A stretch of 14,970 nucleotides of DNA from DAOTWP01 sp034435675 (lineage in GTDB: Bacteria > Chloroflexota > Anaerolineae > Aggregatilineales > Phototrophicaceae): the NCBI GenBank assembly GCA_034435675.1, contig DAOTWP010000179.1, forward strand, positions 1 to 14,970, written 5' to 3'. The translations under genes and the position numbers were made by a program. Below the pieces are notes generated by a model. The model was given only the letters and a program-made list of their open reading frames with translations, ran no database searches and was not told the DNA's origin. Shown here piece after piece: positions 6,598 to 13,331 of this stretch; positions within the stretch are counted from its first letter, which is position 1, and each line of letters opens with the position of its first letter.

Positions 6598-7455
6598 TCA
6601 ACGCTCAAAGCGGCTCAGAATGCGCTCCACAGCGCTCGTGTAACCGCCCCCAAACAGGCGCACGTGCACCAGCAGCGGGTAGAGATTATAGATGTCGCGG
6701 CGTGACTCAAAGAAGCCCTGCCTGATAGGGCGCAGCGCATGATATGCCTTAAAAAAGCTATCCCCGAATGTGCTGAACAGGGTGATAAATGCCAGTTCAA
6801 TTTCGGGATGCCCGTAGTAGATTGCCGGGTCAAGGAACGCGCTGATCCGGCTGCCCTGCGCCAGCACATTCGTGGTCCAGACATCGCCATGCAGCAGCGC
6901 GGGTTGTTCCGGCTCCTCCAAATACGCCTCTAAGCGCGCGGCAAACGCTTCCAGCCGCAGGCGCAGGCGCGTGGCAAGCTGCCCGGCATTGTAAGCCACC
7001 TGCGTCATATACAGCAGGCGCTGCTCGCGGAAAAAGTCAATCCAGCGCGGTGCTGGCGTATTGGGCTGGTGCAGCCCGCCAATCAGCGTGTCACGGCTGA
7101 GACCAAAATGCGGTGCGGTAATCGTGTGCAGTTCAGCGAGCAGCCGCGCAGCATGTTGTTCCGCCTGCGCAGAGAAAAAGCTGCTGCCCGGCATAAAGGT
7201 CAGCAGCAGCAGGCGATCATCGCTGTAGAGTACATCAGGTACGGGCAGGCTGCTCCAGCGTTTGAGATAATCAAGCATATACGCCTCAATGCTCAGATTA
7301 CCCTGCTCGCCGCTGCTGACTTTTGCCACCAACGCCCGCCCGTCAGGCAGCGCCACACGGTAAACCTGCGCGATGCTGCCGCCGTGCAGCGGTTCAATGG
7401 CATGGGGTTCCATACCAAGAATCTCCCTCAGGTGTGCGGTTAGAGTGCCGCGCAT
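6598..7455 (-). CDS. Fructosamine kinase family protein
   Basis: A 285-residue protein of the fructosamine/ketosamine-3-kinase family, which shares the aminoglycoside-phosphotransferase fold. These kinases phosphorylate sugars attached to amines, which then fall off, so the family is linked to repair of glycated proteins. Seen in order: HGGSIAQVYRV (24-34), Lys45 of the ATP site in ALVAKV, LLTFMPG near 84-90, the catalytic loop LHGDVWTTNVL (Asp191, Asn196) and the metal site FLDPAIYYGHPEIELA with Asp209. The ATG at 7455 was chosen over the upstream starts at 7479 and 7521: AGGAG lies 6 nt before it, and the extra upstream residues do not fit the family's N-terminus. The gene is divergent from the fusion gene at 7613. 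The substrate in this organism is unknown. Confidence 0.88.
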   Translation of the reverse strand: MRGTLTAHLREILGMEPHAIEPLHGGSIAQVYRVALPDGRALVAKVSSGEQGNLSIEAYMLDYLKRWSSLPVPDVLYSDDRLLLLTFMPGSSFFSAQAEQHAARLLAELHTITAPHFGLSRDTLIGGLHQPNTPAPRWIDFFREQRLLYMTQVAYNAGQLATRLRLRLEAFAARLEAYLEEPEQPALLHGDVWTTNVLAQGSRISAFLDPAIYYGHPEIELAFITLFSTFGDSFFKAYHALRPIRQGFFESRRDIYNLYPLLVHVRLFGGGYTSAVERILSRFER

Positions 7456-7491
7456 TTCCTGCTCCTGAATCCCGGTCATCACGCTGTGCTG

Positions 7492-7521
7492 ATTATGCCT
7501 GTGGCAGGCTTGCAGCGCCAA
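7492..7521 (-). promoter_or_regulatory. Promoter candidate of the fructosamine kinase gene
   Basis: On the minus strand TTGGCG (7521-7516) and CATAAT (7497-7492) are 18 nt apart, placing a start near 7485 and a leader of about 30 nt. The -35 half overlaps the inverted repeat at 7503-7530. Confidence 0.45.
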
Positions 7522-7530
7522 GCCCCTGCC
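7503..7530. repeat. Imperfect inverted repeat in the divergent promoter region
   Basis: GGCAGGCTTG (7503-7512) pairs with CAAGCCCCTGCC (7519-7530), with a 2-nt bulge and a 6-nt loop. A further GGCAGG at 7556-7561 can pair with the same CCTGCC. Farther right, ACCAATTGGT (7596-7605) is a perfect palindrome just before the ATG at 7613. Confidence 0.5.
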
Positions 7531-7612
7531 GGGAAAGATAGCTTCGTGTTATGCTGGCAGGTGTTATTGCACAGGCAGTTCCCGTTGAGTGTTGCACCAA
7601 TTGGTCGGACCG

Positions 7613-9499
7613 ATGAATATTGTGATGTTTTCGATGACGCCGCTGTTCCCGGCACACGCGATGGGCGGTGCGCAGATTCAACTGCGCAAGGTGGCGCTGC
7701 ATCTGGCACAGCAGGGGCACACCATCACCATTCTCTGCACCCGGCGCAGCGCCGAACACCAGCCGTTCCGCTGGCATGAAAACGCCGAGGTACTGCCGCT
7801 GCTGCGTTTTAAGCAGCCGTACCCTGAGCCGTATGCCACCACGCCGTATCACATCGCCAATGCCATCCGGGACGTGGGTGAATATCTGCGCCGGGCGGAC
7901 CGCTTTTACAGCCATGACGGCGGGTTGATTTTCCCCTACGTGTATCAGTTCGAGCATGTACCGACGATCATTTCTTATCGCAGTGTGCTGTTTGCCGAAA
8001 CGCTGCAATCCGGTTTCCTGTTTCAGGGGGATGCCTTGATTCTGCCCTCGCGTTATGCGCGTGATGTTTACGTGGCGAGCGCGGGGCAGTCTTTCCCCGG
8101 TTATGCCGCCCGCACGCAGGTAATCTACAACGGCATGGACTGGGATGTTTTCAAACCGACAGCCCCGGCGGACATTTTGCGTTATCTGCCGGGAATTGAC
8201 CCGGCACAGCACGCCTGCCTGCTGTACCCCCACCGCCCGGAAGCCCCCAAAGGCATTCTACACGTAATCGAAGTCGCTGACCGGCTGGTCAATCACGAAG
8301 GGCTGCGTCACATCCGTGTGCTGGTTCCCCGCTGGATCGAGTCGGCGCTGTCTGAGACGGATCGCGCCTTTTATGCCAGACTGCATGATGCAATCAGCGC
8401 GCGTGGGCTGCAAGAACAGTTTGTCTTTCATGACTGGCTGCCGGAAGCGCTGATGCCGCAGTATTACAGCATGGGAGCGGCAACGCTGTGTCTGGGCAGC
8501 TATGTCGAAACGTTTGGCAATGTGCCCTACGAATCGCTCGGCTGTGGGACACCGGCGGTGCTCGCCAGGGTTGGTCCCGCGCGGGAGATTCTGCCTGATG
8601 CGCTGGTGGATAAGGTGGATTATGGCGATGTTGCAGGCGCGGCGGCAGCGCTGGCGCGGATTATCCAGGACGGCGAACGCACCCGCCCGGAAACGCTGGC
8701 ATACCTACAAATGCATCTCGCCCAGCAGCAGATGGTAGAAGCCTATGCCGAGGTTATCCTGCATGCCCAGCGGCAGCCCACGCTGGATTACCGGCTGACC
8801 CCACGTGCTGAAACCAGCGTGTTCCGAATTGCGCCCTGGTGTTATGCTGCTCCACAGGGCATCTACAACGATTTCACAGCCGCCTATACCGTTGACCCGA
8901 CACTGGCGGCGCTGTCCGGTAGGCTAGCCTTTTCCGCTGCCGATGCAGCACAAGCCGATCTTCAGCGCTGGTTGCAGGAGGGGCTGTGTGTGCCGGAAAT
9001 GTGGAACAGCGCTTATCTGTCGCTGGGGTCGAACCATATGCCGGCGACGCACCTGCCGCGTGCAGTGGCGGCGCTGCGTGAGCAGTTTGTCGTGCTAGCC
9101 GTCTCCCCGGTGTACGAGTCACCTGCGACAGGTGAAGCTGAGGGTGGTGCGCCGTATCTCAACGCGGCGGTGCTGCTTGCTACACACTACGACGTGCGGG
9201 CACTGAAGGAGGCGCTGCTGGTACTGGAAACCACGCTGGGACGGGATCGCAGCCGCAAAGCGTCCGTCACCATTGATCTGGACATTGCCCTGTTTAACGA
9301 TCAGCAGTTCAGCAGCGAATTTCTGGGGCGCAAACGCCCGATCCCTGACCCGGCGGTGCTGCATGACGCATACGTCCTCGTGCCGCTGGCGGACATCGCA
9401 CCTGTTTACCGGCACCCTGTGGAGGGCAGGACGCTGGCAGCGCTGGCAGCCCCCCACCGAGGAACACTGCGTCTCCGTGAGGATGTACGATTCGCATAG
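7613..9499 (+). CDS. Fusion of GT4 glycosyltransferase and divergent HPPK (FolK)-like domain
   Basis: A 628-residue cytoplasmic protein in one unbroken frame. Residues 1-385 are a GT-B, family 4 glycosyltransferase: MNIVMFSMTPLFP and MGGAQIQLRKVALHL open the acceptor half, and the donor half has PHRPEAPKG (Arg208, Lys213) and an EX7E motif (Glu299, Glu307). Residues 391-460 are an unassigned linker with a WCYAAPQGIYNDF segment. Residues 466-611 match HPPK: YLSLGSN, SPVYESPA, YLNAAV, GRDR, DLDIALF (Asp555, Asp557) and VLVPLADIAP. Compared with E. coli FolK, both arginines of GRVR and both metal aspartates remain, but Trp89, Arg92, His115 and Arg121 are replaced (Lys549, Val552, Asp579, Asp585). 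Pyrophosphokinase activity is therefore doubtful. The ATG at 7613 fits the family's first strand but has no clear ribosome site. No folate gene is nearby. Confidence 0.85.
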   Translation: MNIVMFSMTPLFPAHAMGGAQIQLRKVALHLAQQGHTITILCTRRSAEHQPFRWHENAEVLPLLRFKQPYPEPYATTPYHIANAIRDVGEYLRRADRFYSHDGGLIFPYVYQFEHVPTIISYRSVLFAETLQSGFLFQGDALILPSRYARDVYVASAGQSFPGYAARTQVIYNGMDWDVFKPTAPADILRYLPGIDPAQHACLLYPHRPEAPKGILHVIEVADRLVNHEGLRHIRVLVPRWIESALSETDRAFYARLHDAISARGLQEQFVFHDWLPEALMPQYYSMGAATLCLGSYVETFGNVPYESLGCGTPAVLARVGPAREILPDALVDKVDYGDVAGAAAALARIIQDGERTRPETLAYLQMHLAQQQMVEAYAEVILHAQRQPTLDYRLTPRAETSVFRIAPWCYAAPQGIYNDFTAAYTVDPTLAALSGRLAFSAADAAQADLQRWLQEGLCVPEMWNSAYLSLGSNHMPATHLPRAVAALREQFVVLAVSPVYESPATGEAEGGAPYLNAAVLLATHYDVRALKEALLVLETTLGRDRSRKASVTIDLDIALFNDQQFSSEFLGRKRPIPDPAVLHDAYVLVPLADIAPVYRHPVEGRTLAALAAPHRGTLRLREDVRFA

Positions 9500-9508
9500 A
9501 ACCAGGTG

Positions 9509-9526
9509 TGCGAAACGGGCTTCGCA
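9509..9526 (+). repeat. 6-bp hairpin just after the fusion gene
   Basis: TGCGAA and TTCGCA pair perfectly across a 6-nt loop, starting 10 nt after the stop codon. A third TTCGCA overlaps the end of the gene (9491-9496) and could compete for the same arm. No U-run follows, so terminator function is uncertain. Confidence 0.45.
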
Positions 9527-9595
9527 GGTTCAGGCAGGCGCAAGCAGAAGGATTACCCCGCTTTGTGGAGATCACACCTGCTCCAGATGCGCCCA

Positions 9596-9649
9596 TTGCT
9601 ACTCCGCCCACTCCACCCCAAGGGGTGTGGAGTGGGCGGAGTAACGCAA
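9596..9649. repeat. Long GC-rich imperfect inverted repeat, possible terminator
   Basis: The left arm (9596-9619) and right arm (9622-9649) are near-perfect reverse complements around a 2-nt loop. The core ACTCCGCCCACTCCA pairs fully, with 2-nt bulges near the tip and near the base. It would form a very stable hairpin in RNA and could end transcription of the fusion gene, although only TTA follows it. A repeat-family (REP/MITE) origin is an alternative. Confidence 0.6.
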
Positions 9650-9681
9650 TTATGGCAGACTGGCTAATACAAACAGCCTTC

Positions 9682-9761
9682 AGGACTTACACAAGTCCAT
9701 TCGTGGACAAGGAGGTGCCCCCTTTATGCAGGTACAAATGGGGTTCAATCGCGTAAGTCCT
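9682..9761. mobile_element. 80-bp MITE-like element with 9-bp terminal inverted repeats
   Basis: AGGACTTAC (9682-9690) and GTAAGTCCT (9753-9761) are exact reverse complements; similarity continues for two of the next four bases. Inside are GGACTT/AAGTCC (9683-9688 with 9693-9698) and GTCCA/TGGAC (9695-9699 with 9704-9708) around a TTCG loop, plus a CCCC/GGGG pairing farther right. It is too short to encode a transposase. Termini starting AGGACTTAC are reminiscent of insertion-sequence ends, but this is from memory, and no clear target-site duplication is visible. Confidence 0.45.
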
Positions 9762-9777
9762 ACCTGCTGCGTGCGCC

Positions 9778-9807
9778 CTTACACGAAGCTCACCCATCAG
9801 GTACAAT
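9778..9807 (+). promoter_or_regulatory. Promoter candidate of the polysaccharide operon
   Basis: CTTACA (9778-9783) and TACAAT (9802-9807) are 18 nt apart, predicting a start near 9814 and a leader of about 32 nt before the ATG at 9846. The region lies directly downstream of the terminal-repeat element. Confidence 0.55.
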
Positions 9808-9845
9808 AGCGGCATTCAGAGCCATGTGATGCTGAAGGAGCGTGC

Positions 9846-10502
9846 ATGAGTCTAGTTGAATACGGGCGTATTCTAGTGCGGCGCGGCTGGATTTTGCTGC
9901 TGATTGCCGCTATTGCCGCGGGAAGCGCCTACTTCCTCAGTGCGCGGCAGACCCCTATCTACCGTGCGACGCAAAAAGTGCTGATTGTCCCTTCGCGAAT
10001 TGACAACGGGCTGGCACTGGCAACCGTGCAGTTGCTCAACAATCACGCCGAATATCTGCGCAGCACACTCGTTGCCGAACAAATCATCACCAACCTGAAC
10101 CTCGACATGACCCCCGGTTTCCTGTTCAGCCGCACCACGATTGCCGCCAACCGCGATAATCTGTTCATCCAGATTGATGTTGACCTGGAAGACCCGGCGA
10201 CGGCAGAACGGGTGGCGCTGGAATGGGGCAACATGCTGGTGCAGTATCGCAACGAAGAAAACCAGCTTGCCCGGCGCGAGGATCGGATCACGGCACGTTT
10301 GCAGGACAACGTGACGACCAGCCTGCTCAGCCCACGCCCGTTGATTAACGCGCTGGCGGGAGCAATTCTGGGGGTGCTGCTGGGTATCGTGATTGTCTTT
10401 GTGCTGGAATATCTCGAAAGCAGTGTGGTGCGCCGCCGCGATGATCTGGAGCGCGTGCTGGAACTGCCTGTGCTTGCCACAATCCCCGGTGCTGAGGGCT
10501 AA
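9846..10502 (+). CDS. Wzz-type polysaccharide chain-length/co-polymerase protein
   Basis: A 218-residue inner-membrane protein with the Wzz topology: a transmembrane segment at about 16-33, an extracytoplasmic domain of about 130 residues, and a second membrane segment at about 166-188 after SPRPLINALAG. A cytoplasmic tail follows that ends with the typical DLERVLELPVLATIP pattern. Such proteins set the length of surface polysaccharide and partner with a tyrosine kinase; here the kinase is the next gene, as in Gram-positive-type CapA/CapB or YveK/YveL pairs. The protein is short because the coiled-coil part of the periplasmic domain is small. GAAGGAG lies just before the ATG. The next gene starts 8 nt downstream, so the two are translated from one mRNA. 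Confidence 0.88.
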   Translation: MSLVEYGRILVRRGWILLLIAAIAAGSAYFLSARQTPIYRATQKVLIVPSRIDNGLALATVQLLNNHAEYLRSTLVAEQIITNLNLDMTPGFLFSRTTIAANRDNLFIQIDVDLEDPATAERVALEWGNMLVQYRNEENQLARREDRITARLQDNVTTSLLSPRPLINALAGAILGVLLGIVIVFVLEYLESSVVRRRDDLERVLELPVLATIPGAEG

Positions 10503-10510
10503 GACGCATT

Positions 10511-11167
10511 ATGCCGACACCCAATCTGATTACGCTTACCAACCCGCGTGCCGCAAGTGCGGAAGCATTCCGTACCCTGCGTACCAACCTGATGTTCAGC
10601 GCTGTGGAAATGCCGATCAGCACCTTGCTGGTGACATCTCCTGTGGACAGCGAGGATAAAAGCACAACACTGGCGAATCTGGCTGTGACGTTCGCGCAGG
10701 CGGGCAATTCAACAATTCTTGTGGATGCCGACCTGCGCAAACCGGTGCAGCATGACATCTGGGGCATCAAGAATGAACGCGGGCTGACCACGATGATTCT
10801 GGACGACAGCGCCATCGCCTCACCGCCGCTGGTGAACACCAGCATTGACAACCTGCACCTGCTGCCCAGCGGCTTGCTGCCGCCTAACCCAGCGGATGTA
10901 CTGAGCAGCCAGCGCATGAACGAGGTCATCGGGGTGCTGAAGGCGCGGGCACATTTTGTGCTGTTCGATGTCGCCCCGGTGCTGGCAGCCACCGACGCCG
11001 CCGCGCTGGGCGTCAAGGTTGATGGTGTACTGCTGGTCATTCGGGGGGGCAGCACCAAACGCGAACATGCGGCGCGCGCCCGGCAGGCACTTGAACGTGT
11101 GCATGTGCGGGTCGTAGGCGCAGTGCTGACCAATGCCCCGCGCGAAACCACCAGCTATTACGGCTAG
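10511..11167 (+). CDS. CpsD/CapB-family BY-kinase with atypical Walker A
   Basis: A 218-residue cytoplasmic protein of the bacterial tyrosine kinase (BY-kinase, CpsD/CapB) group, partner of the Wzz protein encoded 8 nt upstream. It begins with the activating motif SAEAFRTLRTNLMFS (16-30). Walker A' is ILVDADLRKP (69-78, Asp72 and Asp74), LLPSGLLPPNPADVLSS follows, and Walker B is FVLFDVAPVLAATDA (Asp153). The P-loop reads SPVDSEDKSTT (43-53): the two glycines of the usual PGEGKS are Ser and Asp, while Lys50 and Ser51 remain. The C-terminus carries just two tyrosines (SYYG) rather than a tyrosine cluster. Kinase activity is therefore uncertain; it may act as a nucleotide-poor regulatory partner. 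The RmlA gene follows after 20 nt. Confidence 0.85.
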   Translation: MPTPNLITLTNPRAASAEAFRTLRTNLMFSAVEMPISTLLVTSPVDSEDKSTTLANLAVTFAQAGNSTILVDADLRKPVQHDIWGIKNERGLTTMILDDSAIASPPLVNTSIDNLHLLPSGLLPPNPADVLSSQRMNEVIGVLKARAHFVLFDVAPVLAATDAAALGVKVDGVLLVIRGGSTKREHAARARQALERVHVRVVGAVLTNAPRETTSYYG

Positions 11168-11187
11168 CCTGCACAGGAGCACTGCCG

Positions 11188-12258
11188 ATGAAGGGACTCA
11201 TCCTGAGCGGAGGCAAAGGCACACGCCTGTATCCGCTGACCTATACCCGTGCCAAGCAGCTTATCCCGGTTGCCAACAAACCGATTCTGGTGCGTGTGGT
11301 TGAAACCATCCGCGATGCGGGCATTGAGGAAATCGGTGTGGTCATCGGGCAAACCGGACCCGAAATCCGTGAGGCGCTGGGCGATGGCAGTCGCTGGGGT
11401 GTGCGCCTGACCTATATCGAGCAGAGCAGCCCGGATGGACTGGCACACGCGGTCAAGATTGCGCAGGAATTTCTGCGAAACGACCACTTTGTAATGTTCC
11501 TTGGGGATAATGTCATTCAGGGTGGCATCAGTCCGCTCATCAGCGATTTTGCGCACAGCGAACGCAACTGCCAGATTGTGCTCAAACAAGTTGAACACCC
11601 GCAGTCCTATGGAGTTGCCGTGCTGCGCCCTGACGGCACAGTGGAACGGCTGATCGAAAAGCCCAAAGAACCGCCCAGCAATCTGGCGCTGGTGGGCATC
11701 TATATGTTTGATGCGCATATTTTCGAGGCGGTCAACGCAATTGAGCCATCTGCACGGGGAGAACTGGAAATCACCGATGCGATCCAATGGCTGATAGATC
11801 ACGGCTACAGCGTGTTTCCGCATGTGCATCGCGGCTGGTGGATTGACACCGGCAAGCCGACTGACATGCTGGAGGCAAACAGTCATGTGCTGATGGAGCT
11901 AACGCCACAGATTGCCCCCGATGCGCTGGTGCAGGGTTCGCAGGTGGATGCGCGGGTCAGTGTGGAAGCAGGCGCGAAGATCATCAACAGTGTCGTGCGC
12001 GGACCGACCATCATCGGCGAAAATACCGTGATTGAGAACAGCTACGTGGGACCATTTACCAGCATTTATCACCACGTCCGCGTTGTGAATGCAGAAATTG
12101 AACGCAGCATTGTGCTGGAACACAGCAGCATCAGCGACCTGAGCCAGCGCATCCAGGACAGCCTGATTGGGCGGCTTGTAAAGATACAACCTGCCACAGA
12201 AAAACCCCGCACGCTGAAGATGAATTTGGGCGACAACAGCACCCTGTGGCTGGTTTGA
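11188..12258 (+). CDS. rmlA: Glucose-1-phosphate thymidylyltransferase, long (StrD-like) form
   Basis: A 356-residue enzyme that makes dTDP-glucose from dTTP and glucose-1-phosphate, the first step towards dTDP-deoxysugars. The nucleotidyltransferase domain (about 1-240) has LSGGKGTRLYPLT (6-18), Lys23 in AKQLIPVANKP, the metal-binding Asp107 in FLGDN, EKPKEPPSN, and WWIDTGKP. The last 110 residues are hexapeptide-like repeats (ALVQGSQVDA, VVRGPTIIGENTVI, VGPFTSIYHHV) forming a left-handed helix, as in the long StrD/archaeal type and unlike short RmlA of enterics. AGGAG lies 8 nt before the ATG. Short spacing places it in one operon with the Wzz and kinase genes; the matching 4,6-dehydratase is two genes downstream. 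UTP specificity cannot be fully excluded. Confidence 0.9.
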   Translation: MKGLILSGGKGTRLYPLTYTRAKQLIPVANKPILVRVVETIRDAGIEEIGVVIGQTGPEIREALGDGSRWGVRLTYIEQSSPDGLAHAVKIAQEFLRNDHFVMFLGDNVIQGGISPLISDFAHSERNCQIVLKQVEHPQSYGVAVLRPDGTVERLIEKPKEPPSNLALVGIYMFDAHIFEAVNAIEPSARGELEITDAIQWLIDHGYSVFPHVHRGWWIDTGKPTDMLEANSHVLMELTPQIAPDALVQGSQVDARVSVEAGAKIINSVVRGPTIIGENTVIENSYVGPFTSIYHHVRVVNAEIERSIVLEHSSISDLSQRIQDSLIGRLVKIQPATEKPRTLKMNLGDNSTLWLV

Positions 12259-12333
12259 AAACAGAACGCATGAATGTGGGCACGGGCGACGGCTGCGCGC
12301 CGGGATGCCCCTCTGGGGAAATGAGCGCAAAAA

Positions 12334-13239
12334 ATGAGTGAAACACAGGCATTTGGACTTCCGATCAAACTCATAGCGATTGACGTGGATGGGACACTGC
12401 TGAATAGTGACCATGCGCTGACCGAACGCACCGCCGAAGCGCTGCTGGCAGCGCAGGCACAGGGTGTCAGCGTTATGCTCGTGACGGGCAAAACGTATCA
12501 ATCGAATGTAGCAATCATCGAAAAGCTGAAACTGAATACGCCGGGCATCTTCGTCGGTGGGGCACAGACCTACAACGCCGACGGCACCCTGCGCGATAAC
12601 CAGACCCTCAACACCGACCTTGTGCGCCGGGCGATCACCTTCGCTGAAGATCGTGGATTTCATGTGATGCTCTACTGCGGCAACCGGCTGCTGCTGCGCA
12701 ACAGCAACGCGCTGGTGCAGTTGATGCTTGCCTATGGCGAACCGCAGCCGGAAGTCGTCGGTCCGCTCCACAATGTCATTGATGACCTTGCCGTCAACAA
12801 ACTGCTGATCTACAACGACTCCCCGCAGCGTGTTAAGTCGCTGCGCTGGCAGCTAAACGCGCAGTTTGGCGAACAGGTAAAGCTGGTGCAGACAGCGGTG
12901 GAGCAGGTGCTGGAAATGCTGCCGCTGACTGCCAGCAAAGGCATGGCACTGCGGCGCTTGCTGAAATCGCTCAAGATCACCCCGGAACAGGTGATGGCAA
13001 TCGGCGATTCTGAGAACGATATGGACATGCTCGAATCCGTCGGCGTAAGCATAGCGATGGGCAACGCCAGCGAAAGAGTTAAAGCGGCTGCCAAACACAC
13101 GGTTGCCAGCAATGACGCTGACGGCATTGCCGAAGCGCTGGAACGCTTTGTGCTAGCCAAACCCGTGCCTGCTGCTGCAACGGCGGCGCCGGCAGTGGAA
13201 GAATCGGCAGCAGCATCCGGGACAAAAGAGAACCAGTAG
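12334..13239 (+). CDS. Cof-type HAD-superfamily phosphatase
   Basis: A 301-residue HAD hydrolase of the Cof (IIB) subfamily, which dephosphorylates small phosphorylated metabolites such as sugar phosphates. The four motifs are complete: DVDGTLL with nucleophile Asp17 and Asp19, Thr51 in LVTGK, Lys202 in ASKGMAL, and GDSENDMDM (Asp225, Asp229). A cap domain fills the middle. The last 30 residues (AKPVPAAATAAPAVEESAAA) are a low-complexity alanine/proline tail not needed by the family. The ATG at 12334 is the first in frame after a stop at 12322; no ribosome site is well placed (GGGGA is 14 nt away), and a short ORF overlaps the start. Its place between rmlA and rmlB suggests a role in sugar-phosphate supply or clean-up, which is inference. 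Confidence 0.88.
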   Translation: MSETQAFGLPIKLIAIDVDGTLLNSDHALTERTAEALLAAQAQGVSVMLVTGKTYQSNVAIIEKLKLNTPGIFVGGAQTYNADGTLRDNQTLNTDLVRRAITFAEDRGFHVMLYCGNRLLLRNSNALVQLMLAYGEPQPEVVGPLHNVIDDLAVNKLLIYNDSPQRVKSLRWQLNAQFGEQVKLVQTAVEQVLEMLPLTASKGMALRRLLKSLKITPEQVMAIGDSENDMDMLESVGVSIAMGNASERVKAAAKHTVASNDADGIAEALERFVLAKPVPAAATAAPAVEESAAASGTKENQ

Positions 13240-13267
13240 TCCAACAGCGTAAGAATGCTGGCTGAAC

Positions 13268-13283
13268 CAGGGCTTCAGCCCTG
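13268..13283. repeat. Small perfect hairpin before rmlB
   Basis: CAGGGCT (13268-13274) and AGCCCTG (13277-13283) are exact reverse complements with two bases between them. It lies in the 92-nt gap between the HAD and RmlB genes and has no U-run. It may be a REP-like repeat or an mRNA-stability hairpin. Confidence 0.5.
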
Positions 13284-13331
13284 ATCCGACAGGCAAATCA
13301 ATCTTGTCCGTGTACTGAAGGGAAAAACGCC

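Larger units (their letters stand above)
9500..9845. other. 346-nt gene-free region dense in inverted repeats
   Basis: No believable gene lies here; the longest open frame (9508-9756) runs straight through the hairpins. From left to right it holds TGCGAA (9509-9514) with TTCGCA (9521-9526), CAGGTGTG (9503-9510) with CACACCTG (9573-9580), a long hairpin at 9596-9649, a terminal-repeat element at 9682-9761 and the operon promoter at 9778-9807. Confidence 0.7.

Noticed and set aside
9508..9756. 82-codon frame in the intergenic region before the Wzz gene
   Set aside because: It reads through the long hairpin and most of the terminal-repeat element, has no ribosome site and matches nothing.
9596..9761. 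CRISPR-like arrangement of repeats
   Set aside because: The repeats are inverted, not direct and evenly spaced, and no cas gene is present.
11164..11886. 240-codon minus-strand frame opposite rmlA
   Set aside because: Antisense shadow of a well-supported enzyme gene.
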